A DNA stretch of 64,000 nt from Aliivibrio_A sp016764915. Its GTDB lineage: Bacteria; Pseudomonadota; Gammaproteobacteria; Enterobacterales; Vibrionaceae. The notes under the pieces are model-generated. The model did not search any database and was not told where the DNA came from. It saw nothing but the letters and a program-made list of their open reading frames with translations. This document shows positions 42,554-51,473 of the stretch, piece by piece. The stretch's first letter is position 1. Each line of letters begins with the position of its first letter. The stretch is from assembly GCA_965224595.1 (NCBI GenBank), contig OZ245058.1, positions 2,542,001 through 2,606,000 of the forward strand, written 5' to 3'. The position numbers and the translations under genes are program-made.

Positions 42554-43936
42554 GTGTTAAAAAATAGAGTTCAATTTTCCCTATTCTCTAGCCTCTATGG
42601 CCGCATTTTTGCCATTTTTTGGCTGACTCTGTTTTTAGTGTTGTTAGTGGTTGTCGTCGCCCCCCATTTTGACCCACGCACACAGCATGATATTGACCAA
42701 GCGCCACTGGATAAAATTCAAAAAGCAGCAGAGTCGATCACCAGTAAGTATCAAAATAAAAAAGATTTTACACGCAGCCTAAATAGTATTGACCAGTACG
42801 CAAGTAAACAACCGGGAGGTTTTGCCCTTTTTTTTACCGACTACTCCGGTGAAATATTAAATCGTCATCATCGCGGGCAGACAAAATCACTGCGAAACTT
42901 TATTACACTGTCTGATGACTTAAGCAGTCCCAAACAGAAGCTTTACGGCAGAAAAATGATTGCCGGCCCGTTTAAAGTGACCATCGCTAATCAGAAAGTG
43001 CTGTTATACGTCTCCCGATTTTCTCGTAATCCTCCGCCGTTTATCTTGAAAATTTTAGATAGACCTGGTCAGTTACTGCTAGCCACTATGTTAGTAAGTA
43101 CTCCCTTTCTGCTTTGGTTAGCATGGGCTTTGAGTCAACCTGCTAGACGACTGCAACAGGCTGCTGAACGAGTCGCTCGTGGCCAATTTGTCCACGACCC
43201 CAGTTTAGAAAAAGGTACCAAAGAGTTTAGAAAAACCGGTGCCAGCTTTAATCAGATGGTCGGTGCGATTAATACTATGGTTTCTGGGCAGCAACGCCTG
43301 CTTTCAGATATATCCCATGAGCTTCGCTCACCATTAACTCGATTAAGAATGGCCACCGCGCTCGCATCAAGAAAGCAGGGCGAAAGTGCCGAACTCGAAC
43401 GTATTGAAATGGAAGCAGAACGATTAGAAAAAATGATCTCTGAGCTGCTTGAGTTATCAAGAATGCAGATCAACAGCCATGAAGACAGAGTCGTGACCGA
43501 CGCCAAAACATTGTGGTTCGATATTTTTGAAGACGCCCAGTTTGAAGCAGAGCAATCGGGAAAAGTATTGCATTACGATCCCATTGAAATTTGGCCGATT
43601 TCAGGGAATCCCAATCTGTTGATGAGCGCGGTAGAGAACGTTGTGCGTAATGCGATCCGTTATGGTGAACATCACATTCGAATCTCCATCATAAAACAGA
43701 AAAAGCAACTGACCATTATGGTTGAGGATGATGGCAGTGGTGTTCCTGAAGATGAGCTCAAAGATATATTCCGTCCTTTTTATCGAGTATCAACTGCCAG
43801 GGATAGAGTCACTGGTGGCACGGGTTTAGGCCTAGCAATCACTGAGAGTGCGATTCGACAACACAATGGCACTATTACGGCCTCCTCAAGTGAGATGGGC
43901 GGATTAAAAATGAGCCTAACTTTGCCAATGCAATAA
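42554..43936 (+). CDS. cpxA: CpxA, envelope-stress sensor kinase
   Basis: 460 residues from a GTG start with GAGGTT upstream. Two membrane segments (about 17-37 and 172-194) flank a periplasmic sensor; HAMP about 195-245; phospho-acceptor His255 in SDISHELRSPLTRLR; ATP-binding motifs NVVRNAIRYG, DDGSGVP and GGTGLGLAI. Phosphorylates CpxR. Part of cpxRA. Confidence 0.96.
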   Translation: MLKNRVQFSLFSSLYGRIFAIFWLTLFLVLLVVVVAPHFDPRTQHDIDQAPLDKIQKAAESITSKYQNKKDFTRSLNSIDQYASKQPGGFALFFTDYSGEILNRHHRGQTKSLRNFITLSDDLSSPKQKLYGRKMIAGPFKVTIANQKVLLYVSRFSRNPPPFILKILDRPGQLLLATMLVSTPFLLWLAWALSQPARRLQQAAERVARGQFVHDPSLEKGTKEFRKTGASFNQMVGAINTMVSGQQRLLSDISHELRSPLTRLRMATALASRKQGESAELERIEMEAERLEKMISELLELSRMQINSHEDRVVTDAKTLWFDIFEDAQFEAEQSGKVLHYDPIEIWPISGNPNLLMSAVENVVRNAIRYGEHHIRISIIKQKKQLTIMVEDDGSGVPEDELKDIFRPFYRVSTARDRVTGGTGLGLAITESAIRQHNGTITASSSEMGGLKMSLTLPMQ

Positions 43937-43954
43937 AGAATCTGTCCGAATTCT

Positions 43955-43995
43955 TTGACATTAATGATATTGATAATTATTATCATTAATGTCAA
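43955..43995. promoter_or_regulatory. Fur box inside a perfect 15-bp inverted repeat, upstream of sodA
   Basis: GATATTGATAATTATTATC (43966-43984) matches the 19-bp Fur consensus at 17 of 19 positions. It is embedded in TTGACATTAATGATA (43955-43969) / TATCATTAATGTCAA (43981-43995), a perfect inverted repeat with an 11-nt centre. It lies 27 bp before the sodA start. Confidence 0.9.
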
Positions 43996-44021
43996 GGGAC
44001 TACATTAATTAGGAAGATTCT

Positions 44022-44624
44022 ATGATTCATACTTTTCCAGACTTACCATACGAATATGATGCATTAGAGCCGTATATAGACGCTCAAACCATGGAAATTC
44101 ACTATAACAAACACCACCGTACCTATTTCAATAAATTCAGTGATGCCATTCGAGGCACTGAGCTCGAGACTCAAACACTAACATCCATCTTTTCCTCTAT
44201 GTCATCCCACTCAGCAGCCGTTCGAAATCATGGCGGAGGTTATTTCAACCATACGTTATTCTGGCACTGTATGTCTCCGAATGGGGGCGGAGTTCCAACG
44301 GGAAAACTTGCTGAGCACATTAATCTTCAGTTTGGGGATTTTGAAACATTCCAGCGAAAGTTTTCAGAGATCGCCATCAATACATTCGGGTCAGGCTTCA
44401 CCTGGTTAATCAAAACACCATCTGGGTTAGACATTGTTTCTACTAGCAACCAAGATAACCCCCTGATGAATATTGCTGAAGTCCAAGGGCAACCTATTCT
44501 GGCTTTGGACCTGTGGGAGCACGCCTATTATCTCAGCTATCAAAACCGTCGTCCTGAATATATATCGGCATGGTGGAATGTGGTTGATTGGGATAACATC
44601 GCTGCTCACTTTGGCAATGGATAA
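44022..44624 (+). CDS. sodA: Superoxide dismutase, manganese type
   Basis: 200 residues. Metal ligands lie in EIHYNKHHRTYFNKF, NHGGGYFNHTLFW and DLWEHAYYLSYQN. The triple Gly before YFNH and Gln in STSNQDNPLM fit the Mn-specific enzyme more than the Fe enzyme. Cytoplasmic superoxide removal. The Fur box upstream predicts induction when iron is scarce, as for E. coli sodA. RBS AGGAAG. Confidence 0.93.
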   Translation: MIHTFPDLPYEYDALEPYIDAQTMEIHYNKHHRTYFNKFSDAIRGTELETQTLTSIFSSMSSHSAAVRNHGGGYFNHTLFWHCMSPNGGGVPTGKLAEHINLQFGDFETFQRKFSEIAINTFGSGFTWLIKTPSGLDIVSTSNQDNPLMNIAEVQGQPILALDLWEHAYYLSYQNRRPEYISAWWNVVDWDNIAAHFGNG

Positions 44625-44692
44625 ACAATGTTAGTTTATCCATCATAGAAGCGTATAATGGCGATATTAATCATGATCATAAAGTGAACACA

Positions 44693-45187
44693 ATGTTTGA
44701 TATCGCCCTTTTTGAACCAGAAATTGCCCCAAATACTGGCAACATAATCCGCTTATCGGCCAATTGTGGTGCCAATTTGCATTTAATTGAGCCGCTAGGC
44801 TTTGATCTTGATGAGAAAAAAGTTCGCAGAGCTGGTCTTGATTATCATGACCTAGCAAGAGTAACGATCCATAAAGATCTTAACGCTTTTCTCGAATATC
44901 TAGGTTTAGATGGCGAGAAGTTTGATGACCCTTCTCAGCGTCGCATCTTCGCTTGCACAACCAAAACTACCGGCCGTCATACCGACGCATCGTTTCGCCA
45001 AGGAGACGTATTGCTTTTTGGTCCTGAAACCCGAGGACTGCCCGCTGATCTTATTGCAAGTTTACCGATGGCGCAGCGTCTTAGAATTCCAATGATGCCA
45101 GACAGCCGCAGCTTGAATCTATCCAATGCAGTGGCAATTATTGCGTTTGAAGCATGGAGACAAATGGATTTTTCTGGCGCGGTTTAA
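44693..45187 (+). CDS. trmL: TrmL, tRNA (cytidine/uridine-34-2'-O-)-methyltransferase
   Basis: 164 residues from ATG 44693 (a GTG three codons earlier is possible): MFDIALFEPEIAPNTGNIIR is the family start. SPOUT knot motifs: LLFGPETRGLPADLI, RIPMMPDSRSLNLSNAVAI. It methylates the wobble base of two tRNA-Leu isoacceptors in E. coli. Confidence 0.95.
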   Translation: MFDIALFEPEIAPNTGNIIRLSANCGANLHLIEPLGFDLDEKKVRRAGLDYHDLARVTIHKDLNAFLEYLGLDGEKFDDPSQRRIFACTTKTTGRHTDASFRQGDVLLFGPETRGLPADLIASLPMAQRLRIPMMPDSRSLNLSNAVAIIAFEAWRQMDFSGAV

Positions 45188-45214
45188 GTGATAGTGGGAA
45201 GAGATAAAGAGACC

Positions 45215-45246
45215 AGCAGTAACGACATCAATGACTCGTTACTGCT
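45215..45246. terminator. Perfect 11-bp stem-loop between convergent trmL and cysE
   Basis: AGCAGTAACGA/TCGTTACTGCT, 10-nt loop. No long T-tract. Likely shared 3'-end structure. Confidence 0.6.
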
Positions 45247-45288
45247 AAATTGAAAACGGCTATATTAACAAAAACTTGGTTAACAACA

Positions 45289-46110
45289 TTAAATACCATC
45301 ACCGTCATTGTAAGTAATTAGCATACCATTAAAGCCTTGATCCATATCTAACGACGGTTTATCCGTTGCTGGTTTACCGACAACTTTTGCAGGAACACCT
45401 GCGACGGTAGTATGTGATGGAACTGCTTGAAGTACTACTGAGCCAGATCCTATTTTAGCACCTTCGCCCACTTCGATATTACCGAGTATCTTAGCGCCAG
45501 CGCCGATCATTACCCCTTCCCGAATTTTAGGATGACGATCGCCACACTCTTTACCTGTACCACCAAGTGTCACATCTTGCAGTATAGAAACATCGTTCTC
45601 AACCACCGCCGTTTCACCAATTACAATGCCAGTGGCGTGATCAAACATGATCCCTTTGCCGATTTTGGCTGCCGGATGAACATCGACTTGGCAAGCGACC
45701 GAAATTTGATTTTGCAGATACGTTGCCAACGCGATACGACCCTGTTTCCACAACCAGTTAGCCACTCGATACCCTTGTAGAGCGTGATAACCTTTGAGGT
45801 ATAGCAGTGGAATAGAGTACATCTGAACGGCTGGATCTCGCTCAACAATCGCACAAATATCGCAAGCTGCCGCATCCGTAATAGAGGGATCTGATTGAAA
45901 GGCCTCTTCAACCACTTCACGTACCGCCATTGCTGGCATTGAAGCGGTAGAGAGTTTATTGGCCAAAATATAACTAAGAGCAGCGGCTAAAGTATCATGC
46001 TTAATAATAGTTGCATGGTAAAAGCTACCTAACATTGGCTCTTGTTCAGACTGTTCCTTCGCCTCTTTAATGATGGTTTCCCATACTTCATATTTGCGGC
46101 AGTTTTTCAC
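45289..46110 (-). CDS. cysE: Serine O-acetyltransferase
   Basis: 273 residues from the GTG at 46110 (AGGA upstream), four nt after the gpsA stop; the longer frame would overlap gpsA. N-terminal helical domain with SFYHATIIKHDTL, then left-handed beta-helix hexapeptide repeats (HPAAKIGKGIMFDHATGIVI, GVMIGAGAKILGN, VGEGAKIGSGSVVL). It makes O-acetylserine for cysteine. The C-terminal tail ending DGDGI is longer than the E. coli feedback tail and ends in Ile, as is typical for docking into CysK. Confidence 0.95.
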   Translation of the reverse strand: MKNCRKYEVWETIIKEAKEQSEQEPMLGSFYHATIIKHDTLAAALSYILANKLSTASMPAMAVREVVEEAFQSDPSITDAAACDICAIVERDPAVQMYSIPLLYLKGYHALQGYRVANWLWKQGRIALATYLQNQISVACQVDVHPAAKIGKGIMFDHATGIVIGETAVVENDVSILQDVTLGGTGKECGDRHPKIREGVMIGAGAKILGNIEVGEGAKIGSGSVVLQAVPSHTTVAGVPAKVVGKPATDKPSLDMDQGFNGMLITYNDGDGI

Positions 46111-46114
46111 TGAT

Positions 46115-47137
46115 TTATCCTTCCGATTTTTTGTCTCTTGCAAGTAGGTCTTTGGCAGCTTCTAAAGCATCTTTATCTTTATACAGCACTTGATAAATTT
46201 GTTCTACAATTGGCATCTCAACACCCATGCGTTCAGCCAGTAACCAAACCTCTTTAGTGTTGCGATAACCCTCAACCACTTGCCCTATTTCAGTTTGAGC
46301 AGTATCGACATTTTTACCTTGCCCTAATGCCAAACCAAAACGTCGGTTTCTCGACTGATTGTCGGTACACGTCAGCACCAAATCACCCAATCCGGCCATA
46401 CCCATAAAGGTCTCTTTCTGCGCACCCATCGCTGCGCCCAGGCGGCACATTTCAGCCAAACCACGAGTAATAAGGGCTGTACGAGCATTTGCTCCAAAAC
46501 CAATGCCATCAGACATGCCCGCACCAATAGCAATAACGTTTTTAACCGCACCGCCTAACTGCATGCCGATGAAATCACTGTTCGCATACACTCTTAATGT
46601 TTTAGAGCAGTGGATCGTCTCTTGCAAATCATGAACAAATTCTGAATCAGGAGAAGAAACTGCAATTGCCGTTGGCATACCCGCCGCTAACTCTTTTGCA
46701 AACGTTGGACCGGATAATACGGCCAATGAATGATCGTCACCAATAATTTCAGCAGCAACATCTTTCAACAGACGTCCGGTTTCAGGCTCTAGTCCTTTGG
46801 TTGCCCAGCAAATTCTTGAATCACTACGCAAATGTGGTTTTACATTGTTTAGCACTTCACCAAAGACATGGCTCGGTACGACCACCAATAGATCGCGACT
46901 TGCTTGAATTGCCTTCTCAAGATCAGACTCCATGATCAAACTGTCAGGAAAATTCACACCCGGTAAGAACTCTTTATTCGAGCGATCAGATTCCAGTTTA
47001 GCCATGTGTTCTGGCTCATGACCCCACAGAATGATCTTAGCACCATTACGAGCTAAAGATATTGCCAGTGACGTTCCATAAGATCCAGCACCCAATACAG
47101 TCATGCCGATATCTGAGTAATCTGTATTTGTTGTCAT
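46115..47137 (-). CDS. gpsA: Glycerol-3-phosphate dehydrogenase (NAD(P)+)
   Basis: 340 residues: TVLGAGSYGTSLAISLARNG (13-32), catalytic Lys in LGGAVKNVIAIGAGMSDGIG, and GLAEMCRLGAAMGA. Makes sn-glycerol-3-phosphate for phospholipids. secB-gpsA-cysE order as in E. coli. GAGGTC before ATG. Confidence 0.96.
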   Translation of the reverse strand: MTTNTDYSDIGMTVLGAGSYGTSLAISLARNGAKIILWGHEPEHMAKLESDRSNKEFLPGVNFPDSLIMESDLEKAIQASRDLLVVVPSHVFGEVLNNVKPHLRSDSRICWATKGLEPETGRLLKDVAAEIIGDDHSLAVLSGPTFAKELAAGMPTAIAVSSPDSEFVHDLQETIHCSKTLRVYANSDFIGMQLGGAVKNVIAIGAGMSDGIGFGANARTALITRGLAEMCRLGAAMGAQKETFMGMAGLGDLVLTCTDNQSRNRRFGLALGQGKNVDTAQTEIGQVVEGYRNTKEVWLLAERMGVEMPIVEQIYQVLYKDKDALEAAKDLLARDKKSEG

Positions 47138-47161
47138 AATTTGACCTCAAAAATGAAATAA

Positions 47162-47189
47162 AAAAAGGGAGTACTAAACTCCCTTTTTA
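47162..47189 (-). terminator. Rho-independent terminator between secB and gpsA
   Basis: AAAAAGGGAG/CTCCCTTTTT with a 7-nt loop and T7 on the minus strand. It partly separates secB from gpsA-cysE. Confidence 0.88.
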
Positions 47190-47230
47190 TCTATTTGGTC
47201 ACTCATTTATTATATAAAGAAATGAGGTGG

Positions 47231-47710
47231 TTACGCTTCTGCTTTTGCCTCAACGTCAGCATTCTCTTGTGTTTGGTTCTGTAGATAGTTCATGAACAGA
47301 CCATCAAAATTCACAGGAGCAAGATTCAGTTGTGGGAAAGTACCTTTAGTCACAAGACTTGAAATCGTTTCGCGTGCATAAGGGAACAAAATGTTCGGGC
47401 AAAATGCACCTAAACAGTGAGCAAGCTGTGGCGCTTCCATTTCACCAGCAGTAAAGATACCACCTTGTTGAACTTCGCATAGGAACGCTGTCTCTTCTTC
47501 ATTCTTAACGGTAACCGTTAAACGCAATATCACTTCGTATACGCCTTCAGCCAATTCACGGCTTTGAGTATCAAGGTCTAAATTCACATCTGGATTCCAA
47601 TCTTTTTGGAACATATCAGGTGAGTTAGGCGCTTCAAACGAAAGATCTTTTAAGAAGATGCGTTGAATTGCAAAATTCTGTTGGTTTTCTTGGGTTGCTG
47701 CTTCAGCCAT
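47231..47710 (-). CDS. secB: SecB, protein-export chaperone
   Basis: 159 residues from ATG 47710 (MAEAATQENQQNFAIQRIF). Motifs: KDLSFEAPNSPDMFQKDWNP and CPNILFPYARETISSLVTKG. Tetrameric chaperone keeping precursors unfolded for SecA. Downstream of the rhodanese gene. Confidence 0.96.
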   Translation of the reverse strand: MAEAATQENQQNFAIQRIFLKDLSFEAPNSPDMFQKDWNPDVNLDLDTQSRELAEGVYEVILRLTVTVKNEEETAFLCEVQQGGIFTAGEMEAPQLAHCLGAFCPNILFPYARETISSLVTKGTFPQLNLAPVNFDGLFMNYLQNQTQENADVEAKAEA

Positions 47711-47833
47711 GAGATTAAAATCCTTATACATAAGTAAATTTGGTTTGTTTTAGGTTAACCTAAACTAGCGTATCCCTCAGTATGACTTATTGATCTGACT
47801 CTATATGTCATACCGTTAAAATTTGACTGTTTC

Positions 47834-47907
47834 TACCACGAAGCTATTTCTTATTTCTTACCACGAAGCTATTTTTTGCCACGAAGCTACTTCTTACCAC
47901 GAACTAG
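47834..47907 (-). repeat. Degenerate tandem repeat of the 3' end of the rhodanese gene
   Basis: Four copies of a unit around CTTCGTGGTAAGAAATAG (minus strand), 18-25 bp each. The first overlaps the last codons and stop of the rhodanese gene (VRGKK stop); the next three are downstream copies that would encode RGKK-stop again. Confidence 0.85.
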
Positions 47908-48321
47908 CGGCAGATTTGCTTCATTCCAAGAGATCAGGCCACTTTTTAGTAACTTCACGCTTTCAAAGCCCGCTTTATGCAGTAGTGTTGCACTTGCTTG
48001 AGCGGTTTGACCCGTCTTACATACAACTACAATTGGGGTGGATTTTTTGTTTTCAAGCGCACCCAACTTCCCATCTTTAATTTCACTTGGCAAAATGTGA
48101 CGTGAGCCAGTGATATGTCCACCTCTGTACTCATCCATAGAGCGAATATCCAATACAGTCGCTTCTTCGCGGTTCATCAGCATGGTTAATTCAGATGGCG
48201 ATACTTCAGTATAACCTGAGGTTTTTTGTTTAATTATAGTCAGAATAAGAATCACGAAAATTCCCACCCAAGCTAAAGAAAGAATGGGTTTGGCGATCAA
48301 AAAATCTAAATACTCTTGCAT
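47887..48321 (-). CDS. Membrane-anchored rhodanese-like protein (YibN type)
   Basis: 144 residues from ATG 48321 (MQEYLDFLIAKPILSLAWVG). One N-terminal membrane helix (about 10-31) then a rhodanese domain (about 38-140) with EATVLDIRSMDEYRGGHITG and active-site Cys in VVVCKTGQTAQ. Probably a sulfurtransferase facing the cytoplasm. Upstream of secB, the same order as E. coli yibN-(grxC)-secB but no grxC is present here. Confidence 0.9.
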   Translation of the reverse strand: MQEYLDFLIAKPILSLAWVGIFVILILTIIKQKTSGYTEVSPSELTMLMNREEATVLDIRSMDEYRGGHITGSRHILPSEIKDGKLGALENKKSTPIVVVCKTGQTAQASATLLHKAGFESVKLLKSGLISWNEANLPLVRGKK

Positions 48322-48568
48322 ATATTCTACTCTAAACGTTATGCCCATCTGAGACTAATCTCAGCTTAAGACGGTAGCTATAAATTAAGTGGGGTGAGTA
48401 TACCTCACCGAGCTTATTAAGGTGAATAGTAATTCAATGCTAACTTCCGCGTAAATGATTAGAACCCGATCAATATCCTAAAATCCAATGCCCTCAATCT
48501 AAATTTGTAGTAAAATTACGCTAGTTTAGATTTTTAATTACGATTTTAAATTGATAAGAGGTAACACT

Positions 48569-50110
48569 ATGTCTGCTAAGAAGCCTATGGCTCTAGTTAT
48601 TCTGGATGGTTGGGGGTATCGCGAAGATTCACAGAATAACGCGATCGCCAATGCCAATACACCGGTAATGGATTCACTGTTAGCTAACCAACCTAATACG
48701 CTGATCTCTGCATCCGGTTTTGATGTGGGCCTGCCTGATGGTCAAATGGGTAACTCTGAAGTGGGTCATACCAACATCGGTGCTGGTCGCGTTGTTTATC
48801 AAGATCTAACCCGAATCACAAAATCCATTGCCGATGGCGACTTTTTTGATAATGAAGCCATAACAAACGCGATGGACAAAGCTATCGCTAATGGAAAAGC
48901 CATTCATCTAATGGGTTTAATGTCACCAGGTGGCGTTCATAGCCACGAAGATCATATTGCATCCGCTATTGAGATGGCAGCAAAACGCGGCGCTGATAAG
49001 ATCTATCTTCACGCCTTTTTAGATGGTCGTGATACACCACCTCGCAGTGCAGAAAATACACTGCAACGCTTTCAAGATCTTTTCGCCACATTAGGTAAAG
49101 GCCGCATTGCCTCACTGATTGGCCGCTACTATGCGATGGATCGTGATAACAACTGGGAGCGTGTACAAAAGTCTTATGAGTTAATGACCCAAGCAAAAGG
49201 CGATTTTACCTTTAACTCCGCAGTTGCTGGACTTGAAGCGGCTTATGCCCGTGAAGAGAACGACGAATTTGTCGCCGCTACCGAGATTCGTGCGGAAGGC
49301 GAAGCATCAGCGGCAATTGAAGATGGTGATGCCATTATCTTCATGAACTACCGCGCTGACCGTGCTCGTGAAATCACGCGCGCCTTCATGCCAGGTTTTG
49401 AAGGTTTCAGTCGTGAAAAGATCCCTGCACTTTGTGATTTTGTGATGCTGACTCAGTATGCTGCCAATATCAAAGCCAACATCGCTTATCCACCAGCTTC
49501 TTTAAAAAATACCTACGGTGAGTGGTTATCGAAAAAAGGGAAAACTCAGCTGCGTATTTCAGAGACCGAGAAATACGCTCACGTAACGTTTTTCTTTAAT
49601 GGCGGTATTGAAGATGAGTTTGACGGTGAAGACCGCTCTTTAGTTGCATCACCAAAAGTAGCAACCTACGATCTACAACCAGAGATGAGTGCACCGGAGT
49701 TAACAGAAAAACTGGTTGCTGCGATTAAATCAGGTAAATACGACAACATTATCTGTAACTACCCAAATGGTGACATGGTCGGTCATACCGGTGTTTACGA
49801 AGCAGCGATTAAAGCCTGTGAAGCACTGGATGAGTGTATAGGTAAAGTGGTTGCCGCTATCAAAGAAGTGGATGGTCAAATGCTGATCACCGCCGATCAC
49901 GGTAATGCTGAGATGATGATTAACCCAGAAACGGGCGACATCCATACCGCGCACACTAATCTTCCGGTACCGCTGATTTATGTGGGAAATAAGGATCTTG
50001 AACTTAAAGAGGGCGGCAAGCTGTCTGATCTCGCTCCAACGATGCTTGAGTTAACCCAGACAGAGATCCCGGCAGAGATGACAGGCCAAGTGCTGTTTAC
50101 TGTTAAGTAA
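48569..50110 (+). CDS. gpmM: Phosphoglycerate mutase, 2,3-bisphosphoglycerate-independent
   Basis: 513 residues from ATG 48569 (AGAGG upstream), MSAKKPMALVILDGWGYRED. Metal/catalytic motifs: DGWG, phospho-serine in GQMGNSEVGHTNIGAG (about 62), LDGRDTPPRSA, YPNGDMVGHTG and ITADHGNAEMM. Mn-dependent glycolytic enzyme. Divergent from the rhodanese gene across 247 bp. Confidence 0.96.
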   Translation: MSAKKPMALVILDGWGYREDSQNNAIANANTPVMDSLLANQPNTLISASGFDVGLPDGQMGNSEVGHTNIGAGRVVYQDLTRITKSIADGDFFDNEAITNAMDKAIANGKAIHLMGLMSPGGVHSHEDHIASAIEMAAKRGADKIYLHAFLDGRDTPPRSAENTLQRFQDLFATLGKGRIASLIGRYYAMDRDNNWERVQKSYELMTQAKGDFTFNSAVAGLEAAYAREENDEFVAATEIRAEGEASAAIEDGDAIIFMNYRADRAREITRAFMPGFEGFSREKIPALCDFVMLTQYAANIKANIAYPPASLKNTYGEWLSKKGKTQLRISETEKYAHVTFFFNGGIEDEFDGEDRSLVASPKVATYDLQPEMSAPELTEKLVAAIKSGKYDNIICNYPNGDMVGHTGVYEAAIKACEALDECIGKVVAAIKEVDGQMLITADHGNAEMMINPETGDIHTAHTNLPVPLIYVGNKDLELKEGGKLSDLAPTMLELTQTEIPAEMTGQVLFTVK

Positions 50111-50238
50111 CAGATATCTATGGTTTATTGAATCAATATCAATTTAAGAGTAAAAACAACCGACTACATTTTAATATTGCGCTTATCCACAGCAGTAATC
50201 GATTGTTTTATTCTGTCTAAAGTTGGTATTATGTCTAA

Positions 50239-51414
50239 ATGCGAGATTTTAGATTAACTCTACCAAAAACGCTTCACGCCAGCACACTTTGTGCTGGCGT
50301 GTTGTTATGCCTGCTGCTTCCATTAAGTCTCACCGCAACAGCCAGTGACGCGGAGCTTAGCGGTGTAAAACAAGAGATTAACCGTCAACAATCGATTGTG
50401 GTTAAGCAAAAAAAACAACTTAATAAGCTGCAAAACTCACTCAAAACCCATGAAGTTGCTATTTCCTCTTCTGCTCAAAAAATTCGAAGTGCTCAACAGG
50501 CTTTAAATAGCGTCGAAGCGTTAATCAAACGACTCAATCAACAGCAGAACAACCTCAAACAGCAGCAAGTTGGTCAAACAGAGACACTAAAAGCACTATT
50601 AAGAGAGTCCTACCTTATTAGTCGGAACAAACAGCTCTCTAATTTATTAAGTGGTGAAGATGCCAATACACTCGATCGCTTAAGTATTTACGCACAAGCT
50701 ATCTCCCTATCCAGAGCAGATGCTATTGATCAACTGGAGCAGACTGCCCTGCAACTAAAAGAAAAAGAGCAACAACTCAATCAAGAACGATCACAGCACT
50801 CCAAATTACTGGCTCAATACAAACAGCAGAAAGCCAAACTGCAAGAAGCGCAAACCAAACGTAAACATACCGTATCCAGCATTAAAAAGAACATTTCCAG
50901 TGACAACTCTTACCTTAATGAGTTACATCAAAATGAAAAACGTTTAACTACTGAAATTACCAAAGCAGAAGCACGCGCCAAAGCCATTGCCAAAGCAGGG
51001 GCTCGTATGGACGGTTTAGGTCGACAAAAAGGCAAACTTCCATGGCCTATCTCGCTCACTGGTGCAAAAACATTGCATAACTTTGGCACTGCGCAGACCG
51101 GACAGTTAACTTGGAAAGGCATTGTGGTGGCCAGCAGTTATGGCAACCCGGTAAAAGCAGTCTATTCAGGGAAAGTGGTGTTTGCCGACTGGCTTAGAGG
51201 TTATGGATTAATGATGTTGATTGACCATGGCAAAGGCGATATGACGCTGTATGGTTATAACCAAACACTGATGAAAAAGGTGGGTGATACGGTGCAAAAA
51301 GGAGAGACTATTGCTTTAGTTGGTAACAGTGGTGGACAGGATGTCGCTTCACTCTACTTTGAAGTTCGCCGTAATAGCAAAGCCAAAAACCCAAGAAACT
51401 GGTTGCGGAAGTAG
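50239..51414 (+). CDS. envC: EnvC, LytM-domain activator of septal amidases
   Basis: 391 residues. Signal peptide (about 1-36), long coiled coil (about 40-110 and 165-255) and a C-terminal LytM/M23 domain (about 285-388). The zinc ligands of active M23 enzymes are replaced: GIVVASSYGNPVKAV instead of an HxxxD motif and SLYFEV instead of HxH, so it is predicted catalytically inactive, as is E. coli EnvC, which activates AmiA/AmiB at the septum. Start codon has a poor RBS. Follows gpmM by 128 nt, the E. coli order. Confidence 0.94.
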   Translation: MRDFRLTLPKTLHASTLCAGVLLCLLLPLSLTATASDAELSGVKQEINRQQSIVVKQKKQLNKLQNSLKTHEVAISSSAQKIRSAQQALNSVEALIKRLNQQQNNLKQQQVGQTETLKALLRESYLISRNKQLSNLLSGEDANTLDRLSIYAQAISLSRADAIDQLEQTALQLKEKEQQLNQERSQHSKLLAQYKQQKAKLQEAQTKRKHTVSSIKKNISSDNSYLNELHQNEKRLTTEITKAEARAKAIAKAGARMDGLGRQKGKLPWPISLTGAKTLHNFGTAQTGQLTWKGIVVASSYGNPVKAVYSGKVVFADWLRGYGLMMLIDHGKGDMTLYGYNQTLMKKVGDTVQKGETIALVGNSGGQDVASLYFEVRRNSKAKNPRNWLRK

Positions 51415-51437
51415 GAGAGGTCAAAGTTGAAAGTGAA

Positions 51438-51462
51438 AGGCAGAAGCTTGATGCTCCTGCCT
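51438..51462. terminator. Inverted repeat between convergent envC and tdh
   Basis: AGGCAG-a-AGC / GCT-c-CTGCCT around a 5-nt loop. Weak T-tract. Confidence 0.45.
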
Positions 51463-51473
51463 AAATAGCTTAC

